Assembly (NCBI RefSeq): GCF_023554555.1
Contig: NZ_JAMJWC010000002.1
Coordinates: forward strand, 62,001-126,000
Source of the DNA: Sphingobacterium sp. lm-10
GTDB taxonomy: Bacteria; Bacteroidota; Bacteroidia; Sphingobacteriales; Sphingobacteriaceae
DNA: 64,000 bases
Direction of reading: 5' to 3'
This document shows, one piece after another, positions 55,022 to 64,000 of the stretch (position 1 is the first letter of the stretch; each line of letters starts with the position of its first letter). The notes beneath the pieces are model-generated. The model saw nothing but the letters and a program-made list of their open reading frames with translations. It did not search any database and was not told the DNA's origin. Position numbers and translations under genes: made by a program.

Positions 55022-56251
55022 TTAATCTTCTGGAGCGAACGATAGTGACGTCATCCGGTCTGGAGCCAATAACTCCGTAGCGACTTCATGTACTTTAATA
55101 GCTGTTACCGCATCAATATTTTGAAAAACATCTTCCAAAGTGATAATGGCATTGTAGTCTAAGATATTTTTCGTTTCGGCAATGATGACACTCATTCTAT
55201 TCTCTTCGGCCAAAGCTATCTGGCCTTTGAATTTATGCTTTGCTTTGTTTAATGTATTTTCACTGATCGGCTTCACGATCAATTTGTCCAACTCCTTACG
55301 TACCAACCGAGTTGCTTGCTCGATCTTTTCTTCATCGGTTCCCAAATAAATACTAAAGATTCCCGTATCTCCATACATAGCATAGCTGGATTCGATCGTG
55401 TAGGCTATGCCATACTTCTCTCGTATTGACAGATTCAGAATAGAGCTCATACCAATACCACCCAACATATTATTGAGTAGCATCAACGTGGTCTTGCGCG
55501 AATCGTGAATGCCATAAGCAGGTACACCTAAGGCATAATGCACTTGATTAATCGGCTTATACACCACTTCGTGCTTAGGTGCAGGTAGCGCGGGCAATGC
55601 CGCAGCCTTGTTTCTTGAAGCACGCAGCGGAGACGTAAAAATCTTATTGATCATACGCTCTATCTCTTTGGGTGTATAGTCACCAGAAATGCCAATGGCA
55701 ATATCTTCGGCCGAGTACTTGTTACCAATAAAATCTTTTACATCTTGTTGGGTAATGGAGAGTAGATCCTTTTCCAGGCCAAGAATATTGTGTCCTAAAC
55801 CCGTACCTGCAAAAAGCAGGTCATCAAAATCGTCCATGATGGACTCTTCTGGACTATCCAGATAAGAGGCCATTTCATCCAAGATTACCCCTTTTTCCTT
55901 CACTAATTCGGCTTCTGGAAAAGTAGAATGAAAGGTTATGTCTTCGAAAAGATCCAAAGCACGGCTTAAATACGGGCGCAGAACGGATGCATGGATACAG
56001 GTGTATTCTTTCGTTGTGTAGGCATTCAGATCACCGCCAACGGATTCTAGCCGATTGAGGATTTGGTTGGTGTTACGACGAGCTGTTTGCTTGAACAACA
56101 AATGTTCAATAAAGTGTGCCATCCCAAATTTGCCGTCGTCCTCATCTCTTGAGCCAACATTCACAATTAGACAAGTGTGCGTAATGGTGGAAACCTGTTG
56201 GTTCAACACCACACGTATTCCATTGTCTAATCGCATTAAATGATACCCCAT
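55022..56251 (-). CDS. M16-family zinc peptidase
   Basis: 409-aa pitrilysin/insulinase-family protease. The inverted zinc motif HFIEH (46-50) and the distal Glu region (EKGVILDEMAS) are present. The usual two-domain half-length form of about 410 aa probably dimerises or acts as processing peptidase. A -7 element TACCTTTG lies at 56277-56284 (minus strand). It lies 48 bp upstream of fabD on the same strand and could share a transcript. Confidence 0.92.
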   Translation of the reverse strand: MGYHLMRLDNGIRVVLNQQVSTITHTCLIVNVGSRDEDDGKFGMAHFIEHLLFKQTARRNTNQILNRLESVGGDLNAYTTKEYTCIHASVLRPYLSRALDLFEDITFHSTFPEAELVKEKGVILDEMASYLDSPEESIMDDFDDLLFAGTGLGHNILGLEKDLLSITQQDVKDFIGNKYSAEDIAIGISGDYTPKEIERMINKIFTSPLRASRNKAAALPALPAPKHEVVYKPINQVHYALGVPAYGIHDSRKTTLMLLNNMLGGIGMSSILNLSIREKYGIAYTIESSYAMYGDTGIFSIYLGTDEEKIEQATRLVRKELDKLIVKPISENTLNKAKHKFKGQIALAEENRMSVIIAETKNILDYNAIITLEDVFQNIDAVTAIKVHEVATELLAPDRMTSLSFAPED

Positions 56252-56276
56252 ACCTTACTTTACTTATAAGTGCACG

Positions 56277-56284
56277 CAAAGGTA
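56277..56284 (-). promoter_or_regulatory. -7 element of the M16 peptidase gene
   Basis: Minus-strand TACCTTTG matches TAnnTTTG exactly, 26 bp before the ATG at 56251. No standard -33 TTTG. Confidence 0.35.
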
Positions 56285-56306
56285 CGATTATAAATAAAAA
56301 TCCGGT

Positions 56307-59117
56307 TTACATTCGCGGTCTACGCATTCCTCCTGGAAAATTATTTTCTTGTTCAGGTGCTCCCAATGCAAATTTCTGGAAGCGGAAGGTAAACGAAAGT
56401 AAGAAGTATCGTGCCAGCCGGTTCGTCTGCGTATCGGTCAACACCTCTCCTACAGAACGGTTTAAATTAATTTGTTGGTTAAGCAAATCAAATCCTTGCA
56501 GGCGTAAGGCACCCCGTTGCCCCTTCAAGAAGCGGTGTTCAATATAACTGTTGATAATAAATGGGTTTGCATTGTTAGCAAAACCTCGATTAAATGATTT
56601 AGACAAATCTGCCCCAAAGATCGTATTAGGCCCCAGATTGACTGACCCGATCAAAGACGGTGCTATCGTGGTGATGTTAGGCGCTTCAAACTCGGGCAGG
56701 GACGAATTGGTCATATTATACGTAAAACGCACTCCTGGATTTATCTCCAGATTTTCGGATGGGGTATAGCGGAAGAATGCATTTTGCGTCAATACAATAT
56801 TATTCGTCGTATTCTTCCGATAATCATCAAACGTGGCCAAGGAATCTGTTGCCAAGTAAGACACATTCTTGTTGTAGCTTATACCACCCATATACATAAT
56901 GTTATAGGTTTTGTCTTTCAACGACCGGCCGAACATGTAAAATGAGTTGATATTATAAACTGGATCTCTCTCGTTTATGTAGTCTACAAATTGATAAATA
57001 CCTTCTCCCGGACGATTAAAGCGTTGATTCATGGATACGATACGGTCATTGATCAACTCGGTACGTAAGACGGCAAAAAAGGTTTTCCCCTTTTGTACAT
57101 CTCCAGCGCGGACGCGAAATTGTAATTGATGACGAAATTCTGGATCCAAATTAGGGTTACCGGTCGTAGTCATCAAATTACGGGTTACTTCAAAAGGCAA
57201 AATCTGCGTAACGGTTGGCTCTGTAGCCCTCCCGGAGTAACTCATCGTGATATTCGACTGGCGAGAAAACTTGTATTCAAATCGTGCAATCGGAACAAAG
57301 TTGAAGTTCGTCCGATTAATTACAGCGGCATCATTCATACTAAAGGCATCTCCTCGTAGTAGAGAGGGCTGCACGGCCGCACCAAAGGAGTATTTTATTT
57401 TATCGTTTTCAAACATGTAGCTCGCACCAGCACGATGGGTGGTAAAGGAGTAGTCATAGTCATAATTGTAGTTAGAACCTGGTAATCCGTCAATCGGATT
57501 TTCTTCGCGATCTATAGCCCTTTGCCTGTCAAAATTATCGTAATCACTGATATTGTAATCGTATGTTACTTCAATTTTACTTTTGTCGGTCAACGGTTCG
57601 GTATAAGAGATAGATGTTCCAGCATTCCAGCTTTTGTTTTGCACATCTTGTATTACTTGCTGGTAAATTTCGCTGATCGGTGTTTGCTGATTTGTTGGAT
57701 CGTACACCAAACGCTCTAGTGCTTCATTAAGGTCTTGTGTGGTGACTGAATTATCTACGTTGAAGTTGATAAAGAAGTTTCGGCCTCGATTATTCAACCT
57801 CCTATTGTACAAACCGCTTAAGTTGTAACGAGGCGTCGTTGAATTGGATAGGGTATTTTGTAACTGGCTGTTGTCTAGTAAGGAATCTCTGAATAAGATT
57901 GAACTTGCCATATTATTCGTTGCGTTATCGTTAAACCCGAATTGCGGCGTCAACTTGATGTAGTCTTTATCACTGATGTTCCACTCAATATTGGTTTCGA
58001 AGCGATGGTTTGCTCTTATACTGTTGTTGTTCGCATCTTCCTCCTCCATCTGGTTCAATCCTATATACTCCCTGAATGTGTTGGAAAGCGTGTTGTTGTC
58101 GTTCCGTTCGAAAGAATAACTTCCATAAATTTTGAACTTATCGGTGAAATCATGCCGAACATTCAATCCAATTGAACTTGTTTCCGTAATTCCTTCCTGA
58201 TTGTTTCCAAATTGACCGCCACCCGGTCTGCCACCGCCTCCAGATCGGTTTCTGGCACCGCCGCCTACTGTCTGGAAATCAAAAAGCGAAGCATTCAGAT
58301 TGTTCCAATTTCCCAGAACGGACACCTGCGTCTTGTTGGTCATTCCCATCAACATCCCTGTCGTTTGGAAGCGTTCGTCTGTACCTCCAGCTGCACGCAA
58401 GGTAGTCATCCAGCCGCTGTTGTACTTAGGGTCGATCTGAATGTTCAATACTTTTTCTGAATCGCCGGTGCGATTTCCCGTGATGTTTGCCATGTCTCCA
58501 TAATCATCTACGATTTGAATCTTATCGATAATATTAGCCGGAAGGTTCTTGGTCGCTGTCTTTACATCACCGCCAAAGAAATCTTTACCGTTAATTCGTA
58601 CACGAGTTACGGATTCACCCTGTGCTGTTACGTTTCCATCTTTATCCACCTCTACGCCTTGCAATCTTTTTAAGGCATCTTCAGCTACGGCGCCTTCCCG
58701 TAGTTTCAGCCCTTGAGCGGAATATTCTACCGTATCCCCTTTTACCTGAACGGTGAGCACACCAGAGATCACGACTTCCTCAATCAGGTTAGAATTTACG
58801 TCGAGCACAAAGCTGGGAATAAATATTTTTTGCTGACCGGAGGGATATTCAAAATCTTTGGAATAGGTATCAAATCCTAGGCTGCTAACAGTAATTTTAA
58901 ATTTTTCTGCTTTGACTTGTTCAAAGTTGTAAATACCAGCAGGGCTTGAGGTCATGACCATCGAATCCTGAGCGGAAACTAGTTTAACTGTAGCACCAGA
59001 GATCGGTCTGGCTTCCGTGTCGCGAAGCATGCCTTGTACGGTTTTTCCTGTTTGTCCGTAAACAAATTGGGCGATTAGAACCAATACGCTTATGCAGGCG
59101 ATTTTTAAACTTTTCAT
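56307..59117 (-). CDS. TonB-receptor-like outer-membrane barrel with carboxypeptidase-like domain
   Basis: 936-aa outer-membrane protein from ATG 59117 (signal MKSLKIACISVLVLIAQFVYG). A carboxypeptidase regulatory-like domain (about 25-110) precedes a plug region (VVISGVLTVQVKGDTVEYSA; RVRINGKDFFGGD) and a long beta-barrel of the outer-membrane beta-barrel family. A Gly/Arg-rich stretch (GGGARNRSGGGGRPGGG) lies around residue 295. The protein ends in a Met/Arg tail rather than the usual terminal aromatic. The ligand is unknown. It lies 19 bp after the CBM9-like gene, so the two are probably cotranscribed. Confidence 0.88.
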   Translation of the reverse strand: MKSLKIACISVLVLIAQFVYGQTGKTVQGMLRDTEARPISGATVKLVSAQDSMVMTSSPAGIYNFEQVKAEKFKITVSSLGFDTYSKDFEYPSGQQKIFIPSFVLDVNSNLIEEVVISGVLTVQVKGDTVEYSAQGLKLREGAVAEDALKRLQGVEVDKDGNVTAQGESVTRVRINGKDFFGGDVKTATKNLPANIIDKIQIVDDYGDMANITGNRTGDSEKVLNIQIDPKYNSGWMTTLRAAGGTDERFQTTGMLMGMTNKTQVSVLGNWNNLNASLFDFQTVGGGARNRSGGGGRPGGGQFGNNQEGITETSSIGLNVRHDFTDKFKIYGSYSFERNDNNTLSNTFREYIGLNQMEEEDANNNSIRANHRFETNIEWNISDKDYIKLTPQFGFNDNATNNMASSILFRDSLLDNSQLQNTLSNSTTPRYNLSGLYNRRLNNRGRNFFINFNVDNSVTTQDLNEALERLVYDPTNQQTPISEIYQQVIQDVQNKSWNAGTSISYTEPLTDKSKIEVTYDYNISDYDNFDRQRAIDREENPIDGLPGSNYNYDYDYSFTTHRAGASYMFENDKIKYSFGAAVQPSLLRGDAFSMNDAAVINRTNFNFVPIARFEYKFSRQSNITMSYSGRATEPTVTQILPFEVTRNLMTTTGNPNLDPEFRHQLQFRVRAGDVQKGKTFFAVLRTELINDRIVSMNQRFNRPGEGIYQFVDYINERDPVYNINSFYMFGRSLKDKTYNIMYMGGISYNKNVSYLATDSLATFDDYRKNTTNNIVLTQNAFFRYTPSENLEINPGVRFTYNMTNSSLPEFEAPNITTIAPSLIGSVNLGPNTIFGADLSKSFNRGFANNANPFIINSYIEHRFLKGQRGALRLQGFDLLNQQINLNRSVGEVLTDTQTNRLARYFLLSFTFRFQKFALGAPEQENNFPGGMRRPRM

Positions 59118-59136
59118 AGGTTGTATATGTAATACT

Positions 59137-59874
59137 TTATTTAGTTGGAAGCTGATCAACGACCCACACTTCTGTTTTTCCTTTATAGGGTGACTTTACG
59201 CGTATTGGAGCGTTTTGCCTTGCTGATATTGATTGTTGGTTACGCATTGCCAATTTAGGTGTCTGTTCCCAACGATTCTGGATGGCCACTTGTACCGCAA
59301 TGGGCTTGTTGACTTCGCGCAGACCCAGCTGTGCAATTGGAATCACAGACTCATAGACCAAATGATCTGCGGAATCGATTTTAGCAATAGCTTGAAGGCC
59401 ATAGGCATTATTCAACGACAACAAACCGTCTACTATCCTAGGGAAACCCTTCACCTTATAACCTCGCGAGCGAGCGATCAAGGAGGGGCGGACATGTGCA
59501 GAAGAAAAATCTCCTGTTTCCAGCATAGACCGAATCGTTTCTGCATCAGGTATTGGGAAGAGTAATTGCATTCCCTCTTTTTTCTTGCCGTATGGATTGA
59601 TCATGACTGAAATACCATGTGCTGCTGCCTCCAGCTGCAGCGCCGGATCCATTACCTTGACCGCAACGAAGAGATTCTCTTTATCATATGCAATGGCGTA
59701 CGACCAAAGAGGCTCCACATCGCCAACGGGATTGAGATGTATATTCCACTCCTCCAAATGTCCATCTACATTCACCACGATACCGGAGGTAAATTTAATC
59801 TCCACCTTTTTTGATTGCGCTGATGCTGCGCAAACGAAAAAAAATAATAAATGGAATATGGTAAACCTCTTCAT
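59137..59874 (-). CDS. Periplasmic CBM9-like protein
   Basis: 245-aa protein with signal peptide (ends SAQS) and a beta-sandwich resembling carbohydrate-binding module 9 / DOMON-type domains: VDGHLEEWN, then YAIAYDKENLFVAVKVMDPALQ. No catalytic domain was seen. Adjacent to and upstream of the TonB-receptor-like gene on the same strand, it may capture a ligand for that barrel. The function is inferred only. Confidence 0.65.
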   Translation of the reverse strand: MKRFTIFHLLFFFVCAASAQSKKVEIKFTSGIVVNVDGHLEEWNIHLNPVGDVEPLWSYAIAYDKENLFVAVKVMDPALQLEAAAHGISVMINPYGKKKEGMQLLFPIPDAETIRSMLETGDFSSAHVRPSLIARSRGYKVKGFPRIVDGLLSLNNAYGLQAIAKIDSADHLVYESVIPIAQLGLREVNKPIAVQVAIQNRWEQTPKLAMRNQQSISARQNAPIRVKSPYKGKTEVWVVDQLPTK

Positions 59875-60019
59875 GCTAAGTTAATTTGATTTTTTGGCGC
59901 CGCTAAAATACACAACGGGAAAAATAAAATCTTTGGCAAAGAAAATCATTCGGAGTGTAAATAAGTGTAAATGGGGTTTTATCACACAGAAGTTACATAA
60001 TTTCTTAAATTTGTGCCCT

Positions 60020-60631
60020 ATGCAGGATCTTATTCCTTTATGGTCCCACTATCAAAAGGGCTTGCGCGAGGCTGGTTGCGACGAAGCCGGACGGGGTTGT
60101 CTCGCCGGTCCTGTGTTTGCAGCTGCGGTGGTATTTCCGGTAGATTATTTCAATCCGGTTCTGAACGATTCTAAGAAGCTTTCGGAAAAGAAACGCTCGG
60201 CGCTACGCACTGTGATCGAACAGGAAGCGCTGGACTTTGCGGTAGCATCTGTATCTGCCGAAGAGATTGACAAAATTAATATACATCAAGCCTCCTATTT
60301 AGCCATGCACCGTGCCCTTGACATGCTCAATGTACCGGCCGATTACATTATTGTAGATGGTAATAAATTTGTACCTTATCAGACTGTACCCTATACCTGT
60401 ATCGTGAAAGGAGATGGGAAATACTTATCTATTGCGGCGGCGTCGATATTGGCCAAAACCTACCGCGACGAATACATGCATAATTTAGCCGCAGAACACC
60501 CAGATTACGATTGGCTGAGCAATAAAGGTTATCCAACTGTAAAACATCGCAATGCTATTCTTCAGCTGGGGCTCACCCCACATCATAGAAAAACCTTTAG
60601 AGTAACCGACCCGCAACTTCGCTTATTCTAA
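60020..60631 (+). CDS. rnhB: Ribonuclease HII
   Basis: 203-aa enzyme cleaving RNA in RNA-DNA hybrids. Catalytic motif GCDEAGRGCLAGPV (Asp21, Glu22), NDSKKLSEKKR, and Asp in YIIVDGNKF. The frame is open from 59894, but the ATG at 60020 starts the conserved protein (MQDLIPLW). A TAAATTTG -7-like element at 60006-60013 lies too close to this ATG for a normal leader. Its 3' end forms half of a terminator. Confidence 0.95.
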   Translation: MQDLIPLWSHYQKGLREAGCDEAGRGCLAGPVFAAAVVFPVDYFNPVLNDSKKLSEKKRSALRTVIEQEALDFAVASVSAEEIDKINIHQASYLAMHRALDMLNVPADYIIVDGNKFVPYQTVPYTCIVKGDGKYLSIAAASILAKTYRDEYMHNLAAEHPDYDWLSNKGYPTVKHRNAILQLGLTPHHRKTFRVTDPQLRLF

Positions 60632-60639
60632 AGGTTTTT
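60589..60639 (+). terminator. Terminator overlapping the rnhB stop codon
   Basis: 13-bp perfect inverted repeat (60589-60601 with 60627-60639, 25-nt loop) ending in a T-run. The stop TAA (60629-60631) lies inside the 3' arm. Confidence 0.65.
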
Positions 60640-60685
60640 TGTGTTGTATCATGCTACCGTATCTTACGAGTGCGCAAGACAATCG

Positions 60686-63175
60686 CTATTTATGGTTGAT
60701 GACTACTTTAGCCGTCTGTTTTTTCCTGCGGTAATGTAAGAAGAGCGCAACACCGATGCCTAATACCAGTACTATGGAGAATATGGTAGATAATATGGTG
60801 CTTGTTTTCATAGACTGTGGTGCGAAGATAAACTCTACCTGATGATTGCCTCCCGGAAGCTGCAATGCGCGTAGAATATAATCGGCACGAATGATCGGCA
60901 CTTCTTCCCCATCAACATACGCTTTCCAGCCTTTGTCATAATATACTTCGGAGAATACAGCAAATGCGTCGCGAGGTGCCGTATATTCATAACGAAGTGT
61001 ATCTGGATGGTAGGAAATCAGGTTGATCTGCGAGTTGGTACTATTGCCAAGTTGCGTAGCCTTCAATTTGCCTTCAAACTCTTTGTTAACAAATGCTTCC
61101 TTGCGCGGATCAAAACTATCCAACGCATTCATCTCTTCGTTGTTATCTTTCACAAAAGTGATGCGGTCCACAAACCAAGCATTGCCCGCAGCAGAACTGC
61201 GTCGTTGGATACGTTCAGCATTATTATTTGGATCTCGGGTAATCACGTAGCGTACATTGAACATATCCAATACATCTTCATTGATGGCTCCATCAAACTG
61301 ATGCTCCAAGATCTCTTGAAAACGCATCAGCTTTGCTGCATGATATCCGCCCAGACTTTTATGATAGTAAGACTGACGCGCATCTTGGAATGGGCTTGTT
61401 GTCAAGTCAAATACGCGATACGATAGATCTTTATCCATCAATATCAATTCATCCACCTCCCGCTTCGGCATGTGATCTTGAAGCGCCGTTGGGCTATTGA
61501 AAGAATCGTTATTTAGGTAGCGTTTGTCTATCGTCCAGAGGTCGGCCAAAGTAACCAAGCCTACCACTGCTAATAGGACAGTTAGCGAAGCTTTTTTCTT
61601 CAGATAAAACCAAACTGCTCCAAATGTAATCAATACAATAACCAAAGAGCGCCAAGCATCTGCACTGGCGATGGCCGCTCGATCCTTCAATAAGGCATTG
61701 ACTAATTCATTACCCATGGCTGCATCACCCACTTGTTGCTGATAAGAGGCAACCAATTCTTGGTGATTGGATGAACGAAAATTCAAGAATAAATCTGGCA
61801 GTAGCGCAACCAGCAAACAGAGTGCAGCCACACCGCCACCTGTATACAATAATTTTTTATCTAAATTTTTAACTTCCGCTGCACGGCTAATCAATTGGTC
61901 CAGCGCCATAATAGCGAGAATAGGAATCAATACCGATGGAATCACCAAGATAGATTCTACCGCTCTAAACTTGTTGTACATAGGGAAGTAATCAAAGAAT
62001 AAATCTGAGATCAGCGGGAGGTTCTTTCCAAAGGCTAAAAATAGGGTTAATCCTGTGGCAGATACCAGCCACCATTTATACCTATTTTTAACGATAACGA
62101 TACCTAAGATAAAAAGGAACATCACACCAGCACCAAAGTACCAAGGCCCTGAAGTAAACATCTTTTCTCCCCAATAGGTTGGCATAGATTGTGCAAATTG
62201 CTCTGCCTGCGCTTCGGTTGCATTGAGGTTCTTCACAAATTTGGCGACATGAGAGTTTTTATCCAAAACACCACCCGACCTACCACCATACGCATTGGGG
62301 ATCAAGAAGGTAATATTCTCTCCAACGCCTTGCGACCAGCCATACGCATATTCTTTACTCAAACCAGAGCCAGAGCTCCCGCCCTGTTCTGTACTGCTGA
62401 TATTGGCTTTACCTCGAGTGGTTAGCTGGCTATATTCGTATGTAGGAAATAATACGGTAGCATTTACCATCACGGCGATGATGACCGCGCCCAGTTGCAC
62501 CGCAGTAGATTGTCCAAAGTGTTTTAATCGTTTATCGCGTATCGCATAATACACCTCAAAACCTACCAAAATCAACAAAGTGATGAAAAGATAATAGGTA
62601 ACCTGAATGTGATTGGTCCGGATTTCTAATGCCATAAAGAGCGCCAGCAATGACCCACCCCAAAGCCAAGAGCCTCTATAACATAAGATAATGGACGCTA
62701 TAATCGGAGCGATGTAAGCGATCGCATAAGTTTTGTTCATGTGCCCTGCCTCAATATAGATCATATTGTAGGACGAAAAGGCCAATGCAATAGCACCAAT
62801 GGCCGCCAACCAGGGTTTGATACGGAGCACACTGAATAGAAAATATCCCCCTAAAAGATAAAGCAGCAGAATATCTGCCGGCGGAGGAAATACAGCACGA
62901 AGCGCCTTCGAAATATAGGTCGTTACGTTGGCTTCGTGTCCTAACCAGATTTGATACACCGGCATACCACCAAACATAGAATTGGTCCACAATGGCGCTT
63001 TCCCATCCTTCGCTTTGTAATCAAACATTTCCTTTTGACCACCAGCGGCTTGTACCACATCCGATTGAGCCAATGTCTTGCCCTGCCAGACTGGCGTGAA
63101 GTAAAAAAAGACGAGTAAGACGAGTATCGCTATAATTGTGAGGTGGGAGGCATTCTCCTTAAACCAATTTTTCAT
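60686..63175 (-). CDS. YfhO-family membrane protein
   Basis: 829-aa protein with about 13 TM helices and a large periplasmic domain at the C-terminal side before a final helix (STIFSIVLVLGIGVALFL). FTPVWQGKTLAQSDVVQ and WTNSMFGGMPVYQIWLG are typical of Bacteroidota YfhO/glycosyltransferase-C-like membrane proteins. The C-terminal basic tail HYRRKKQTAKV is cytoplasmic. It is likely involved in envelope glycan modification; the substrate is unknown. Single gene with its own promoter. Confidence 0.85.
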   Translation of the reverse strand: MKNWFKENASHLTIIAILVLLVFFYFTPVWQGKTLAQSDVVQAAGGQKEMFDYKAKDGKAPLWTNSMFGGMPVYQIWLGHEANVTTYISKALRAVFPPPADILLLYLLGGYFLFSVLRIKPWLAAIGAIALAFSSYNMIYIEAGHMNKTYAIAYIAPIIASIILCYRGSWLWGGSLLALFMALEIRTNHIQVTYYLFITLLILVGFEVYYAIRDKRLKHFGQSTAVQLGAVIIAVMVNATVLFPTYEYSQLTTRGKANISSTEQGGSSGSGLSKEYAYGWSQGVGENITFLIPNAYGGRSGGVLDKNSHVAKFVKNLNATEAQAEQFAQSMPTYWGEKMFTSGPWYFGAGVMFLFILGIVIVKNRYKWWLVSATGLTLFLAFGKNLPLISDLFFDYFPMYNKFRAVESILVIPSVLIPILAIMALDQLISRAAEVKNLDKKLLYTGGGVAALCLLVALLPDLFLNFRSSNHQELVASYQQQVGDAAMGNELVNALLKDRAAIASADAWRSLVIVLITFGAVWFYLKKKASLTVLLAVVGLVTLADLWTIDKRYLNNDSFNSPTALQDHMPKREVDELILMDKDLSYRVFDLTTSPFQDARQSYYHKSLGGYHAAKLMRFQEILEHQFDGAINEDVLDMFNVRYVITRDPNNNAERIQRRSSAAGNAWFVDRITFVKDNNEEMNALDSFDPRKEAFVNKEFEGKLKATQLGNSTNSQINLISYHPDTLRYEYTAPRDAFAVFSEVYYDKGWKAYVDGEEVPIIRADYILRALQLPGGNHQVEFIFAPQSMKTSTILSTIFSIVLVLGIGVALFLHYRRKKQTAKVVINHK

Positions 63176-63207
63176 GCGCGCTTTTGGATTAATTATCGAT
63201 TAAGGGT

Positions 63208-63236
63208 CAAAAATATATAAATATTTTAAAATACAA
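63208..63236 (-). promoter_or_regulatory. Promoter of the YfhO-family gene
   Basis: On the minus strand TTG (63234-63236) lies 18 nt before TATTTTTG (63208-63215), fitting TTG-N18-TAnnTTTG. The start codon is 32 nt downstream. Confidence 0.5.
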
Positions 63237-63330
63237 GGAAGTATTTCCCGCTATTCCCCTTTACCAATCGAACACAAAATATCCGAGATTTCTCTAAATT
63301 AAGACTAACGCGCTTACAGCCCTCCCCGTG

Positions 63331-64000
63331 TTACACCCCGTTACTCGAAGTAAGTATCAATGGCTTGCCGCCAGTAACCAATATCGTATGTTCATGTTGT
63401 GCCATATAACCGCCTTTATTGCCAACCATGGTCCAGCCATCTTTCAAAGTAACTGCTTCTGAGGAATCGGTAGAGATAAATGTCTCAATAGCTACGGTCG
63501 TATTTTTCTTAAACCGTTCGCGGTTAAAACGATCGCGAAAGTTCGCAATTTCGTGCGGGGCTTCATGTAAGCTTCTACCTACACCATGTCCGGTCAGGTT
63601 CTTAATAACACGGTATCCTCGCTGTTTTGCAGATTTTTCCATTAACTCTCCCACATCGGAGATGCGAACGCCACCACTGATCTTTGCAATAGCCTCGTGC
63701 AAGATTTCACGCGATGCTTTTAATAAATTATCGTGTTCGGATGGGGTATTACCCACGACGAACGAACTACCGTTATCAGACCAAAACCCATTCAATTCTG
63801 CCGAAACATCAATATTGATCAACTGGCCTTCTTCCAAAATACGCGTATCGGATGGGATACCATGGCAAAATTCTTTGTCTACACTGATGCAGGTCCAGCC
63901 CGGGAAGCCATAGGTTTTGAAAGGTGCAGATGATGCCCCATAGGATTCTAGAATATCTTTTCCATAATTATCCAATGTTTTGGTAGACATTCCTGGCGCC
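63331..64000 (-). CDS. map: Type I methionine aminopeptidase (5' end off window)
   Basis: At least 223 residues of the enzyme removing N-terminal Met from new proteins. The frame continues to the right edge: the ATG at 63990 is internal, preceded in frame by codons for A-P-G as in the conserved PGMSTK segment, so about 25-30 N-terminal residues are missing. Metal ligands are visible in NIDVSAELNGFWSDNG, TGHGVG, ETFIST and QHEHTIL. It reads away from the right edge; the next gene on the left (YfhO) is on the same strand after a 155-bp gap. Confidence 0.95.
   Translation of the reverse strand, partial: APGMSTKTLDNYGKDILESYGASSAPFKTYGFPGWTCISVDKEFCHGIPSDTRILEEGQLINIDVSAELNGFWSDNGSSFVVGNTPSEHDNLLKASREILHEAIAKISGGVRISDVGELMEKSAKQRGYRVIKNLTGHGVGRSLHEAPHEIANFRDRFNRERFKKNTTVAIETFISTDSSEAVTLKDGWTMVGNKGGYMAQHEHTILVTGGKPLILTSSNGV

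Noticed and set aside
63419..63913. 164-aa plus-strand ORF
   Set aside because: Antisense to the methionine aminopeptidase gene.
1..64000. CRISPR array or prophage
   Set aside because: No regularly spaced repeats and no phage structural genes were seen on either strand.

Overview
The window reads as chromosome of a Bacteroidota bacterium, most likely family Sphingobacteriaceae (Sphingobacterium, Pedobacter or a relative). This rests on TAnnTTTG-type -7 promoter elements, PorX (the response regulator/PglZ protein of type IX secretion), an LpxC-FabZ fusion, a short NuoG, a SAM-II riboswitch on metK, DUF5686 and SusC/RagA-style outer-membrane proteins, and a TonB operon with two ExbD genes. Genus was not resolved.

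Left end (1-5841) is an AT-rich accessory island. On the minus strand a small XRE regulator is followed by an OLD-family ATPase/TOPRIM nuclease and a UvrD-like helicase that runs off the left edge. This is the architecture of a Gabija anti-phage system. Facing it on the plus strand is a serine recombinase broken by a single-base frameshift, followed by a 54-residue ORF too short for standard ORF lists. The island ends next to an intact tRNA-Glu gene with its own promoter and terminator.

6.2-31.2 kb is core chromosome. It holds a secreted GH20 hexosaminidase; an overlapping histidine kinase/DinB/thioesterase operon; gltX with a lipoprotein sugar isomerase-like gene; 5-formyl-THF cyclo-ligase; a lipid A operon (HD phosphohydrolase, lpxD, lpxC-fabZ, lpxA, ABC ATPase, efp); porX, tsaE and an ECF sigma/anti-sigma-like/outer-membrane protein set; an orphan ABC ATPase with hemW; an AI-2E family permease; an enoyl-CoA hydratase; and a DUF5686 outer-membrane protein.

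31.3-44.3 kb is a complete 14-gene nuoA-N operon for respiratory complex I on the minus strand. It has separate nuoC and nuoD and a short nuoG.

44.4-50.4 kb is an envelope-energisation operon: ExbB, ExbD, ExbD, TonB, a 78-aa membrane protein, a PstS-like lipoprotein and a TPR protein.

50.8-64 kb holds a SUI1 factor and lipid kinase, metK under a SAM-II riboswitch, a 0.4-kb highly structured gene-free element, fabD, an M16 peptidase, a large TonB-receptor-like barrel with a CBM9-like partner, rnhB, a YfhO-type membrane protein, and a methionine aminopeptidase cut by the right edge.

The items most worth a second look are the Gabija-like island with its regulator and damaged recombinase, the structured element at 53.7-54.07 kb, the SAM-II riboswitch with an extra predicted helix, an EF-P whose tip lysine is replaced by asparagine, and a terminator hairpin that ends exactly at a start codon (24595).
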